Source: Kiritimatiellales bacterium (GTDB lineage Bacteria; Verrucomicrobiota; Kiritimatiellia; Kiritimatiellales; Tichowtungiaceae). Taken from it: DNA of 64,000 nt. A program made the translations under genes and the position numbers. Positions 40,535 to 48,866 of the stretch are shown one piece after another. Under the pieces are notes generated by a model. The model saw only the letters and a program-made list of their open reading frames with translations. It was not told where the DNA came from and did no database searches. Every line of letters begins with the position of its first letter. Position 1 is the first letter of the stretch. The stretch spans positions 124,001 through 188,000 of the forward strand of contig JBBADV010000003.1 in NCBI GenBank assembly GCA_041656295.1. The letters are read 5' to 3'.

Positions 40535-41896
40535 AGTTACTGGGGCTGGCGCAAACTTCCGAAGTATGAAGATCATGCTGTTTGGGGGCCGCGCATCAGA
40601 GCCGGGCGGGGTATCGGTGAAGCCGGTGCAGATATGCTGATGGTTGCGGCAGAAACGGTCACAGAGATGGGATTATATTTTGTTCCATCTGTACGGATGA
40701 ATGATTCGCATTTTGTATCGGATCCGCTGAATTATCCGTTGACTGGAAAATTCTGGATGGAAAATCAGGATAAAACCATCGGAACATCGCCGGTTGCCGG
40801 ATATGATTACAGCGCGCTGTTGAATTTTCTGCATGAAGAAGTGCGCACGTACCGGATGAGAATTATCACCGAAGTGATTAACCGGTACGCCGCTAAAATG
40901 GACGGATTGGAGCTCGACTTTAATCGGGTTCAGATATTTTTTCCGGCGGGAAAAGCGGAAGAGGGGATGCCGGTAATGACGGATCTGGTTCGTGAAATCC
41001 GTACGAAACTTGATCAAAAAGGCGAAGAAACCGGAAAAAATTATGCGCTGTTTGTTCGCATTCCGCCGGCGCTCAAAAACTGCCGGTGGTCCGGACTGGA
41101 TATTGAAACCTGGGCTAAAGAAAAACTGGTGGATGTGGTTATTCCTTCTCAGTTAATGACGATTGCCCACGATATGCCGGTTAAAGAATTCGTTGATCTC
41201 TGTTCATCGCATGGCGTTTCCGTATTTCCAACTATTTATGAACGGACGCAATATAATGCGCCGATGAGCGGTGAAATCCCGTCGGAAATTATTGGTAAAG
41301 ATTTTGCACGGATTGTTACTCCGGCACAGGCGGCGGGTGTAATCATGAATGCCTGTACTGCCGGCGCCGCCGGATTTCAGTTGTATAATTTTGATATGCC
41401 GTTGCGATCAGATGATATTGAAATTATGGATTATGCAAATGATCCGCAGTTGATTTGTGATCGTGCCTATATGGTTACCGCCGGATATTTTATGGATCAT
41501 GAAGATAATTATCAATACCGCAAACAGCTCCCGCTTCCGATAACTTCAGAGGAAAGCCACTCTGTTGTTATGGTTATCGGAGAAAATCTTTCTGATCCGG
41601 AAACGAAAGAGGCGGTCACCCGCACACTGCGCTTCGGATTTTCTAAGGTGTTAGCACCGGATACGAAAGTGAAAATTTCTATTAACGGTGAAACGGTTTA
41701 TGATGGCATGGCAAAACCGGTGCTCGTGCCGGTAAGCGGAGCCAGCCGCGGTGCAAAATCATATCTCTATGTTTCTCTTGATAAAACTGTTCCGTTTCAA
41801 CAGGGAGATAATACGTTATTATTTGCAATAACCAGTAAAGAGAATACAGCATTCGATCTGGTCGAAGCACAGCTTTACATCGCGCGCGGAAAATAA
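40535..41896 (+). CDS. TIM-barrel glycoside-hydrolase-like protein, second part (after internal TGA)
   Basis: Continuation in the same frame of the gene at 39572. Internal ATGs exist (40634 region) but none has a ribosome-binding site, so independent translation is unlikely. Recognisable blocks: AAETVTEMGLYFVPSVRMND, SHFVSDPLNYPLTGKFWMEN, MDGLELDFNR (acidic, end of a barrel strand, likely active-site region), FVRIPPALKNCRWSGLDIET and GVIMNACTAGAAGFQLYNFD. It is a paralogue of the gene at 41931. The fold resembles GH-type barrels of unknown specificity common in PVC bacteria; the substrate cannot be named. Confidence 0.7.
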   Translation, partial: SYWGWRKLPKYEDHAVWGPRIRAGRGIGEAGADMLMVAAETVTEMGLYFVPSVRMNDSHFVSDPLNYPLTGKFWMENQDKTIGTSPVAGYDYSALLNFLHEEVRTYRMRIITEVINRYAAKMDGLELDFNRVQIFFPAGKAEEGMPVMTDLVREIRTKLDQKGEETGKNYALFVRIPPALKNCRWSGLDIETWAKEKLVDVVIPSQLMTIAHDMPVKEFVDLCSSHGVSVFPTIYERTQYNAPMSGEIPSEIIGKDFARIVTPAQAAGVIMNACTAGAAGFQLYNFDMPLRSDDIEIMDYANDPQLICDRAYMVTAGYFMDHEDNYQYRKQLPLPITSEESHSVVMVIGENLSDPETKEAVTRTLRFGFSKVLAPDTKVKISINGETVYDGMAKPVLVPVSGASRGAKSYLYVSLDKTVPFQQGDNTLLFAITSKENTAFDLVEAQLYIARGK

Positions 41897-41930
41897 ACTG
41901 TAACAGCACCGTAGTTGCCTGCCGGCTATA

Positions 41931-44156
41931 ATGAAAATGAAATTTTATCAGACAGGAATTTCTGTTTTTTTTATAATTCTATCCTTGACGCTACATGGTG
42001 TTGCGGGGCTTTCATTTTTTGCAGGGGTGTCGCCGCCTGCACCGGTCGCCGGTTTTCTAAACGATGATATTAATCCAGCATCTGGTACGGTGTTACTATG
42101 GGGCGGAACAGGCAGTGCGGCGATGGATTATTCCCGGCGCAGTATCGCACTCGATTTCGGCGGTGTTCGACCTGTCAAATCGGTCAAACTGCGCGACAGC
42201 GATAATACATCGCGTGTAACCGCGACAGATTATTCGCTCTGGTACAGTTCCGATAATACCAATTACACCGCAATCACCGGCTGGTATTTGACCGAGGAAT
42301 TTCTGGATGGACGGCTGGTGCACACATTCACCGGTTTTGATGTGAATGCCCGCTACATAAAAATCAACACCGGAGTTGACACGAAAGCAGGCTATACGTT
42401 TATTCTTCAAAAACTGCAGGAAGATGTCTGGTCGTTTCCGCTCAAGATTTCTGATTTCGGAATTACACTGCATTCCGACGGAGATCGCCTGTTTCCGGTT
42501 TCAGCCAATAAAACAGGGATACCGGCTGCTGATGCTGAAGTTATTGTCCGTTCCGAAATGGAAGAAATTTTCACCGCCGGATTCAAAACATTAAAAATGG
42601 GCATCGGCACCGACGTACTGAACTGGAATTCAAGCACGGGAAGTTCACGCGCCTGGCGATTAGATGATCCAGATTGGCCGCTGTCGCCGGAGACTTGGAC
42701 CAAGTATGCTGTTTTGCACGGAACAGCGCAAACCGCGCAGAGTTTTTTTGATCACAACATGGATCCAATCCGGATTGCGGCTGAACAGGCCCGGAAAAAT
42801 GGAATGCGGTTTTTTCTTTCCTGGCGCATCGCAGACACACATTTTACCGCAGATCCAGCGAATCATCCATTAACAGAAAAATTCTATATGGAACATGAAT
42901 TCGGTTCGAATTCATCTCTGTCTGTCGCCATTAAGCACAGCGGCAGTTCTCCAGTTCCCGGGTATTCTCCACGCTTTAATACCCTGATGAATTTTGACCT
43001 GGAGCACGTCCGCACTCACCGGTTGAATATAATTTGCGAAGCGCTGGATCGATATCACGATACCATTGACGGATTTGAACTGGAATTCACCCGGTCGGTA
43101 GCATTGTTTCCATTGGGCACAGGCGCGGAAAAAACAGAGCTGGTAACAGAATTCCTTCAGGATGTGCGTGAGTATATCAATGATATGCAGAGTTCATCAA
43201 ATAAACTATGGTTTGGCTTGCGTGTCCCGTGGGACCAGTCCTTGGCTTTTTCACAGGGGCTTGATGTTGAAAAACAAATTCGTGACCGGCGCATTGATTA
43301 TATTGTGTCTTCAATGATCATGTCAATTTCGCACGATATGGATATCCGGAACTGGATTGCGATCGGACAGCCGAATCACACTGCGGATCCGGGTGTTGCA
43401 TTTTATGCCGGACTGCCCGCCCGGAAGCCGAACGGCTGGACATTCCCGCGGACATTTATAAATCCGGATTCATATACTGTCGGACAAATTGCTGAAAATG
43501 CTCAATTACTCGGCGCTGCGTTAGGCTTTTTCGATATGGGAGTTGAAGGAATTGAACTCTACAACTTTGCCGGCAGCGTCGCGAGCGCGGCAGGGCGAAC
43601 CAGACTGAAGCAATTAACAGATATATTAACAAAAAATGTGAATGTTTCATCCCATGAAAAAATCATGGCAGTTACTCCTGTGTATGCTGTTGGATATGAA
43701 GGACGTTTAGAATATGCAAAAAAACTGCCGGCGGAATTCCGGTCCAACGGATCGCTGTGGATCAATTCGGCGGATGGGAAACTGGTTAAATCGGAAACTG
43801 ATTTTCATGAATTCCGGTTGTTTGTTATTGGCAGGGAAACGATGGGCGCGGACGAAGTGTGGTTTTTACGGCTGGGTGTGCGGCTGGCGGCAGATCAAGA
43901 TACGGATGATCTTAGTTTTAAAATTATATTGAATGATTCTGATGTGCTGTTAGACGGTACACCGCCTCATATTGTTGAGATGGCAACGCGGCTTGCGGCT
44001 CCGGCGCCGACACATTACATGGTTATACCCGTGCCGCGTGATTTCCTGTTGAAAAATTCAGATTTTAATAAATTGACCATTCTGCGAAATACATCCGTAC
44101 AAACCATCGGCGATGTTCGTGTGCAGGAAATTCAGCTCGGAACATTTTTGCACTAA
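41931..44156 (+). CDS. Secreted TIM-barrel glycoside-hydrolase-like protein with discoidin-like N-domain
   Basis: A 741-aa protein with a signal peptide (SVFFIILSLTLHGVAG). An F5/8 type C (discoidin)-like beta domain (about 60-170, SIALDFGGVRPVKSVKLRD, SLWYSSDNTNYTAITGW, YIKINTG) follows, then a barrel related to the preceding gene (RFFLSWRIADTHFTADPANH, IDGFELEFTR, WFGLRVPWDQSL, GVEGIELYNFAGS) and a C-terminal beta domain. Discoidin domains usually bind terminal sugars such as galactose or fucose. The catalytic residues and substrate are not certain; acidic residues in DGFELEF are candidates. It lies 34 bp after the paralogue, probably the same transcript. Confidence 0.75.
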   Translation: MKMKFYQTGISVFFIILSLTLHGVAGLSFFAGVSPPAPVAGFLNDDINPASGTVLLWGGTGSAAMDYSRRSIALDFGGVRPVKSVKLRDSDNTSRVTATDYSLWYSSDNTNYTAITGWYLTEEFLDGRLVHTFTGFDVNARYIKINTGVDTKAGYTFILQKLQEDVWSFPLKISDFGITLHSDGDRLFPVSANKTGIPAADAEVIVRSEMEEIFTAGFKTLKMGIGTDVLNWNSSTGSSRAWRLDDPDWPLSPETWTKYAVLHGTAQTAQSFFDHNMDPIRIAAEQARKNGMRFFLSWRIADTHFTADPANHPLTEKFYMEHEFGSNSSLSVAIKHSGSSPVPGYSPRFNTLMNFDLEHVRTHRLNIICEALDRYHDTIDGFELEFTRSVALFPLGTGAEKTELVTEFLQDVREYINDMQSSSNKLWFGLRVPWDQSLAFSQGLDVEKQIRDRRIDYIVSSMIMSISHDMDIRNWIAIGQPNHTADPGVAFYAGLPARKPNGWTFPRTFINPDSYTVGQIAENAQLLGAALGFFDMGVEGIELYNFAGSVASAAGRTRLKQLTDILTKNVNVSSHEKIMAVTPVYAVGYEGRLEYAKKLPAEFRSNGSLWINSADGKLVKSETDFHEFRLFVIGRETMGADEVWFLRLGVRLAADQDTDDLSFKIILNDSDVLLDGTPPHIVEMATRLAAPAPTHYMVIPVPRDFLLKNSDFNKLTILRNTSVQTIGDVRVQEIQLGTFLH

Positions 44157-44212
44157 CGATAATGGCGATAATTTTATTCGCGTAAATTAGAAGCGGTTTA
44201 ATTTTTGTTGTA

Positions 44213-44395
44213 ACCGCAAAAGAACACAAGGAACGCAAAATTTTCGTGAGTTTTTGTGTTTTTCGTGGCCATGGCTTTTCTTAGTTTATTCTAATGTTCA
44301 CGAACGATTGAAAAACATCCGTTTATATCTGTGTTATCCGCGGTGAAAAAATTTCAACCACGAAATACACGAATAACACGAAAAAAAGACCGATG
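44213..44395. repeat. Short-word repeat block (CACGAA/ACACGAAT words), first part
   Basis: Words such as ACCGCAAAAGAACACAAGG, TTTTTGTGTTTTTCGTGG, AACCACGAAATACACGAA and TAACACGAAAAAAAG, with a roughly 6-7 bp rhythm and both orientations, so the halves can pair. Together with the two next features it fills the 408-bp gap between the barrel protein and the regulator. No gene is visible in the gap. Confidence 0.6.
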
Positions 44396-44415
44396 ATATA
44401 AACGGATGATTTTTT

Positions 44416-44464
44416 GTAGGCCGGCTGACTCAGCCGGCGCGCCGCGTGAGGTCACGCGGCCTAC
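44416..44464. repeat. GTAGG double-hairpin element, copy 5
   Basis: A 49-bp element: GTAGG, hairpin CCGGCTGA-C-TCAGCCGG, CGC, hairpin GCCGCGTGA-GG-TCACGCGGC, CTAC. It has the same architecture as copies 1, 2 and 4 but different stem sequences. Confidence 0.85.
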
Positions 44465-44470
44465 ATCAAT

Positions 44471-44560
44471 CGGATTTATTCACGCAGAGGAACGAAGATT
44501 TTAAAATCACTAATTCACACGGATCAATACTGATTTTTTCGTGTATTTCGTGGTTAATCG
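44471..44560. repeat. Short-word repeat block, second part
   Basis: TTCACGCAGAGGAACGAAG, AATTCACACGGATCAATACTG and TTCGTGTATTTCGTGG. These are inverted relatives of the words at 44213-44395. It abuts the 3' end of the regulator gene. Confidence 0.5.
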
Positions 44561-44564
44561 TTCT

Positions 44565-45632
44565 TTATTTGGATGGAAAAACGATGCGTGGAGACAATAC
44601 TGTTTTATCGCCAGTGCGGTTTGTCGTAATTCGGCGCAACAGCAGCTTCCCGAGTTTTTCTCCGAATTCGTACAACGAAATATTCCAGTCGATTACCGTG
44701 CAGTCATCTGCAGAGGTTAATTTACAATTAATACCGCGGATACTGATGGGATAAACCCGTTTTGTCTCTTTTAACTGTTTTATTTTTTTCAGCACCGTAT
44801 CCGTAATATGCATGGATGCAATAATGCAGCACCGGCCTTTTTGCTGGCAAAGATATTCTTTTACTGTATGTTCAATTACCTTGGTATCCAGCGGAACAAA
44901 CTGCTCGGTAACACTGAAAAGATTCCGTTGCGCGGCGTGCAGTTTTTTCTTAAAGCCGTCCATGAATAACTGATCTCCCGGCGCAATCCGGTTTTGTATC
45001 ATCAGCAGAACCGGAGCATCATGCTGCTTAAGAACGCATTCCGCCGCCAAGGCTCCCTGCTGAATTGAATCAGCGTCAATCCACGGCAGTTTGACTGTCG
45101 GAAAAGGGTGCCCGAGGACAATGGCTGGCAATCCGGATTCACTGACCAGCCGCTGCAGTTTTAACGGTGCGCGCACCAGCACCAGCGCCTGTCCGGCATT
45201 GTCTTTTATAATCTCATTGATTTCTTTTCCGCCGCCGCCGCCTTCGGCATCGTTCTCATAATAAGTAAAAATAATTTCCGCTGTCGGAAAAACTGATTGC
45301 ACCCCGAGAATCATATCCGTCAGCAATTCCGGCATAATTCCAGTGCCTGTGCCGGGCATCATAAAATTAATTTTTGCCGCCGGCGAGGCGGAGAGCCGCT
45401 GAAAATCGGCGATAAATGTGCCGGCGCGCGGGCGGCGCTGTATCAGCCGGCGCTGCACCAGCAGACGCATCGCCAGATTTGCGCAGGACGTGCTTACACC
45501 GTATTCTTTGGCAATGGCTTTGGTCTTTTTAACCGGTGTTCCGGGCGCCGGTTTTTTTATCCGGATTTTCTGTTCAATCCGGTTGGCAAGCTCAATTGCG
45601 GTTTCGCTGATGGGTACTTTTTTATACATCAT
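44565..45632 (-). CDS. GntR-family transcriptional regulator with sugar-binding-type domain
   Basis: A 355-aa regulator with an N-terminal GntR winged helix (about 8-78; KKTKAIAKEYGVSTSCANLA is the recognition region, RAGTFIADF the wing). The C-terminal domain is LacI/periplasmic-binding-like (about 90-340; INFMMPGTGTGIMPELLTDM, GLPAIVLGHPFP, WIDADSIQQGALAAECVL), which suggests a sugar effector. It is divergent from the lyase operon. An 18-bp site, TTTCTA-N6-TAGAAA, lies in the shared 186-bp spacer, and three further copies lie before the SDR and PEP-CTERM operons, so it is the best candidate for the locus regulator. ATG 45632 and 45629 are both possible starts. Confidence 0.85.
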   Translation of the reverse strand: MMYKKVPISETAIELANRIEQKIRIKKPAPGTPVKKTKAIAKEYGVSTSCANLAMRLLVQRRLIQRRPRAGTFIADFQRLSASPAAKINFMMPGTGTGIMPELLTDMILGVQSVFPTAEIIFTYYENDAEGGGGGKEINEIIKDNAGQALVLVRAPLKLQRLVSESGLPAIVLGHPFPTVKLPWIDADSIQQGALAAECVLKQHDAPVLLMIQNRIAPGDQLFMDGFKKKLHAAQRNLFSVTEQFVPLDTKVIEHTVKEYLCQQKGRCCIIASMHITDTVLKKIKQLKETKRVYPISIRGINCKLTSADDCTVIDWNISLYEFGEKLGKLLLRRITTNRTGDKTVLSPRIVFPSK

Positions 45633-45694
45633 TTAAATATATCTTTTAATTCAAAGATTTTCAATAAAAATAGAGTAACTCAATACAATAAAAA

Positions 45695-45712
45695 TTTCTA
45701 TTTTTTTAGAAA
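45695..45712. promoter_or_regulatory. Operator 4, TTTCTATTTTTTTAGAAA
   Basis: The same half-sites, TTTCTA and TAGAAA, with a 6-bp T centre. It lies between the GntR gene and the lyase operon, 5 bp upstream of the lyase -35 box. Confidence 0.65.
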
Positions 45713-45717
45713 TAATG

Positions 45718-45746
45718 TTGACGATCACATTTATTCCTTATTATAA
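45718..45746 (+). promoter_or_regulatory. Promoter of the lyase-mutarotase-symporter operon
   Basis: TTGACG (45718-45723), a 17-18 bp spacer and TTATAA/TATAAG (45741-45747). The start codon of the lyase is about 70 bp downstream with Shine-Dalgarno AAGGACAGG. Confidence 0.6.
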
Positions 45747-45818
45747 GTATAAACGAACAATGAGGCATATCGCTGATTTAATGTATGTGCGAAATAAAAA
45801 AACAATAAGGACAGGACG

Positions 45819-46748
45819 ATGAAATTTAAACTTTGGTCGGCAGCGCCGACACCGTTTACAGAAAATTTACAACTTGATCTGCCGGCGGTAGACCGGATGA
45901 TGAATCATCATGCCGCATTGCATGTCGACGGCGTAATGTTAGGCGGAACATGCGGCGAAGGGCCGTGGATGCCGGTGGAAGATCTTGAACAGTTAGTGAC
46001 ACGTGCATCGGCTCATACGGCCGGCCGATTCAAAATCGCGGCGCAAATAACGGATAATTCTGCGGAGCGGATGCTACATCACATTGAACGCATGGCCGAC
46101 GCCGGTGCAGATTATGCGGTGATTGCCGCGCCGTATTTTATGATGAACCCGACGCCGGAACGCATTTTAAATGTGTACCGCGAAACGATTGAAAAAAGTG
46201 TATTGCCGGTGGTTTGTTATGATCGCGGCGCCGGTGACCGGTATCAGCTGACGGTTGAGCAGCTGCCGGAGCTGTTCGCATTAAAAAATATGGGAATGAT
46301 TAAAGACAGTTCCTGTAATGCGGAACGCGCAGCGGCACGGCACGCCGCGCAGCAAAACCGTCCGGATGTGGCGGTACTGTGCGGTGATGAATTTGGAATG
46401 GCGGATGCGGTGATTGGCGACATGAACGGCGGATTCCTCGGCGGCGCGATTTTTAACGCGCTGCAGGCCTGGTCGATTCTGGAGGATATAGAAGCCGGAA
46501 ATCCGGATCGTGCGCAGGCAACTCAGAAACGCATGAATGATTTTATGTTCGTCGTGTACGGCGGCCCATCCATCAGTGCCTGGCTGACCGGGCTGAAGTA
46601 TTTTCTTGTGCGGCTCGGTATTTTTTCCACCACGGCATCGTACCTCGAATATCCGCTGGCTGCTGATGTCCGGGCAGAAATTGATCTGCTGTTCGACGGG
46701 ACGCAGCGGGAAGAGTTGATTGAGCCGTTACTGGCCGGAAAAAAATAA
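45819..46748 (+). CDS. Dihydrodipicolinate synthase / N-acetylneuraminate lyase family protein
   Basis: A 309-aa class I aldolase. The pyruvate-carboxylate motif appears as GGTCGEGPWM (GxxGE), the catalytic Tyr in PVVCYDRGAG and the Schiff-base Lys in MIKDSSCNAE. The family condenses or cleaves pyruvate with an aldehyde. YDRG replaces the usual YN(I/V)P, so the substrate probably differs from classical DapA and NanA. Its place before a NanM-like mutarotase and a symporter suggests cleavage of an imported 2-keto-3-deoxy or nonulosonic sugar. It is first of a five-gene operon. Confidence 0.88.
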   Translation: MKFKLWSAAPTPFTENLQLDLPAVDRMMNHHAALHVDGVMLGGTCGEGPWMPVEDLEQLVTRASAHTAGRFKIAAQITDNSAERMLHHIERMADAGADYAVIAAPYFMMNPTPERILNVYRETIEKSVLPVVCYDRGAGDRYQLTVEQLPELFALKNMGMIKDSSCNAERAAARHAAQQNRPDVAVLCGDEFGMADAVIGDMNGGFLGGAIFNALQAWSILEDIEAGNPDRAQATQKRMNDFMFVVYGGPSISAWLTGLKYFLVRLGIFSTTASYLEYPLAADVRAEIDLLFDGTQREELIEPLLAGKK

Positions 46749-46750
46749 CG

Positions 46751-47239
46751 ATGAGCCTGCTGCCGTATACAGACACAAAACCGCAAGGTGCCGCCGATTT
46801 TTATTTCGCGATTAATGCGACGTTCCGGTTCATGTTGCGCCGGTTCGGCGATGCGGGATTTACGGAATGGCTGACGGCGCTGGGCAAAGAATATTTTGCG
46901 CCGGCAAATGTATTATGGAAAAACGGCGGACTGCCGGCGGTGGCGCAGTATTGGCGCGATTTTTTTGCGGCCGAACCGGGTTCGGACGTTGATGTGTGCG
47001 AAAGCGGCGATGCGGTGGAAATTCATGTAAAAAAATGTCCGGCGATTTCACATCTGAAAAAATCACATCGTGAGATTGTGCCGGAATACTGCCGGCATTG
47101 CGCGATTCTCGGCAAAGCGCGCGCAGAATCTGCCGGGTTGTCGATGCAGCTCACCGGCGGGAACGGCAGTTGTTTTCACCGCTACGGTGCGGCCGGAAAA
47201 TTCCGGCAGAACATGTCCGATGTTGCGGAGGTGCGGTAA
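46751..47239 (+). CDS. Small protein of ATC-hydrolase-like family (A)
   Basis: A 162-aa protein resembling the L-2-amino-thiazoline-4-carboxylate hydrolase family (PF14196): helical N-terminus (FRFMLRRFGDAGFTEWLTAL), then KKCPAISHLKKSHREIVPEY followed by CRHC. The paired cysteines and histidines suggest a metal or thiol site. It starts 3 bp after the lyase stop and its TAA overlaps the ATG of the next gene, so all are translationally coupled. The reaction in this locus is unknown. Confidence 0.6.
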   Translation: MSLLPYTDTKPQGAADFYFAINATFRFMLRRFGDAGFTEWLTALGKEYFAPANVLWKNGGLPAVAQYWRDFFAAEPGSDVDVCESGDAVEIHVKKCPAISHLKKSHREIVPEYCRHCAILGKARAESAGLSMQLTGGNGSCFHRYGAAGKFRQNMSDVAEVR

Positions 47240-47793
47240 TGATCGGGTGCTACGATTTTTGCGGACATTACGACTGGACGTTTCACTGGATTGCGGAACA
47301 GGGCGGGAAAGAACTGCTGTATCAATACTGGGATGAAGCCATCCGGTGCGATTCTCAGAAACATGCCGCTGATTTAATTCTCTCAAAAGGCGTTGCCGGA
47401 ATGGAAGAATACTGGGGGCACACGCTGAGTGAAGAGGCGCCGGACGGTGGCTACAGCGCCGGTGCAGTTGGCGATCGATTTTGGCTGGAAATGACGGATT
47501 GTCCGTCGCGCGGATTTCTTTTGCGCAACGGAATCGATTTTTCCGGCGATTATTGTGACCATTGCATCGGTTGGGGCGGCCCGTTAATGCGGGATGCTGG
47601 CTTTACCGTCAACCATGCACATAACCACGGCGGACAATGTTTCTGGGAATATCTGCCGGCAGACAATATCGGCAAATCCGAACCGGCGATTGAAGCGTCA
47701 AAAGCGGAACTCATGCGCCGGTGGACGGAAGAAAAACTGCCGGTGGATTATTTCGAGCATGCCAATGACGCCCGGAATAAAATTATAAAATGA
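47239..47793 (+). CDS. Small protein of ATC-hydrolase-like family (B)
   Basis: A 184-aa protein. The start ATG (47239) overlaps the previous stop (TAATG). It has an aromatic-rich N-terminus (CYDFCGHYDWTFHWIAEQGG), then MTDCPSRGFLLRNGIDFSGD and YCDHCIGWGGPLMRDAGF, and ends in HAHNHGGQCFWEYLP. The layout parallels protein A (Cys near the middle, C-x-H-C, then a beta end), so the two may form a heteromer. It is coupled by a 4-bp overlap to the mutarotase gene. No certain function. Confidence 0.55.
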   Translation: MIGCYDFCGHYDWTFHWIAEQGGKELLYQYWDEAIRCDSQKHAADLILSKGVAGMEEYWGHTLSEEAPDGGYSAGAVGDRFWLEMTDCPSRGFLLRNGIDFSGDYCDHCIGWGGPLMRDAGFTVNHAHNHGGQCFWEYLPADNIGKSEPAIEASKAELMRRWTEEKLPVDYFEHANDARNKIIK

Positions 47794-48854
47794 AGCGGAT
47801 GATCAGGGGAGTGGTGTTCATGTGTTGTATGGGAATCAGCAGTGCGGCGGAGCTGTATCTGGATTTACAAAAACTGCCGGACTTTCCTGCGCCGGGAGTC
47901 GCCGGCCCGTTCGCCGGCATGTTAGGTGAAACGTTAGTGTTTGCCGGTGGCGCAAATTTTCCGGTGAGTCCCGGTGAAGATTTACTCACAGTGCCGAAAG
48001 TGTGGCATCCGGATATTCACACGCTTTGTACGGTCACCGGAAAACGGTGGCGCAGTGAATTTCATTTGGACCGGCCGGTGGCGTACGGTGCATCTGTCAC
48101 AACGCCGTACGGCATTGTTTGCATGGGTGGCGAAGATGAATCCACCGTATTTAAAGAATGCTTTTTGCTGCGTGAAGAAAACGGACGCTTTATTCAAGTC
48201 CCGCTGCCCGATCTGCCGGCGCCCTGTGCGTATGGCGCGGCGGCGGTGATTGATAATAAAATTTATCTGGCCGGCGGACAGAGCAGAAAAGGGCTGGATA
48301 GCGCGTTGTACAATTTCTGGATGCTGGACATATCATTACTAAACACCGGCGACGCAGATTTTTGCTGGCAGGAACTGCCGGCGTGGCCGGGACCGGCGCG
48401 TACACTGAATCTGACACTGGCACAGAACAACAAAATTTATGTGATCAGTGGACGAAGCGGTGCGATTGATGCCGCAGTTCCGGGCAGCGATATCCTGCAG
48501 GATGTGTACGAATTTAATCCCGATGGCAGTGAATGGCGCCGGTGCGCAGATATTCCTCAGGCCGTGTATGCCGGCACCGGCGCGGCGATCGACGGTGAAA
48601 AACTTTTAATTCTCACCGGTATCGACAAAGCGACTGCGACACGGCCCGCCGGTAGCGGAAATTCAGGATTTTCGCCGCGCGCGTGGATTTATGGTGCCAT
48701 TGCCGATGCATGGAACGAAATCACACCGGCGCAGGATAATCAGATTGTAACTCCGGCAATTAAATATAACGGAAACATTTATTTGATCTCCGGCGAAAAC
48801 GGCCCGCGCCGGCGCAGTTTGAGTTCATGGTGTATCACGCCGGTAGAAAAATAA
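47790..48854 (+). CDS. Cyclically permuted mutarotase / NanM-like kelch protein
   Basis: A 354-aa protein with a signal peptide (GVVFMCCMGISSAAE) and a six-bladed kelch propeller. The start LPDFPAPGVAGPFAGMLGE and LVFAGGANFP is typical of the cyclically permuted mutarotase family related to NanM (sialic acid mutarotase), followed by repeated blades (IYLAGGQSRKG, IYVISGRSG, LLILTGIDKA, IYLISGENGPR). It would interconvert anomers of a sugar in the periplasm before uptake. In related genomes such a domain often accompanies or is fused to a sodium:solute symporter, as here (12 bp to the next gene). Confidence 0.88.
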   Translation: MKRMIRGVVFMCCMGISSAAELYLDLQKLPDFPAPGVAGPFAGMLGETLVFAGGANFPVSPGEDLLTVPKVWHPDIHTLCTVTGKRWRSEFHLDRPVAYGASVTTPYGIVCMGGEDESTVFKECFLLREENGRFIQVPLPDLPAPCAYGAAAVIDNKIYLAGGQSRKGLDSALYNFWMLDISLLNTGDADFCWQELPAWPGPARTLNLTLAQNNKIYVISGRSGAIDAAVPGSDILQDVYEFNPDGSEWRRCADIPQAVYAGTGAAIDGEKLLILTGIDKATATRPAGSGNSGFSPRAWIYGAIADAWNEITPAQDNQIVTPAIKYNGNIYLISGENGPRRRSLSSWCITPVEK

Positions 48855-48866
48855 GGAGGAGTATTT

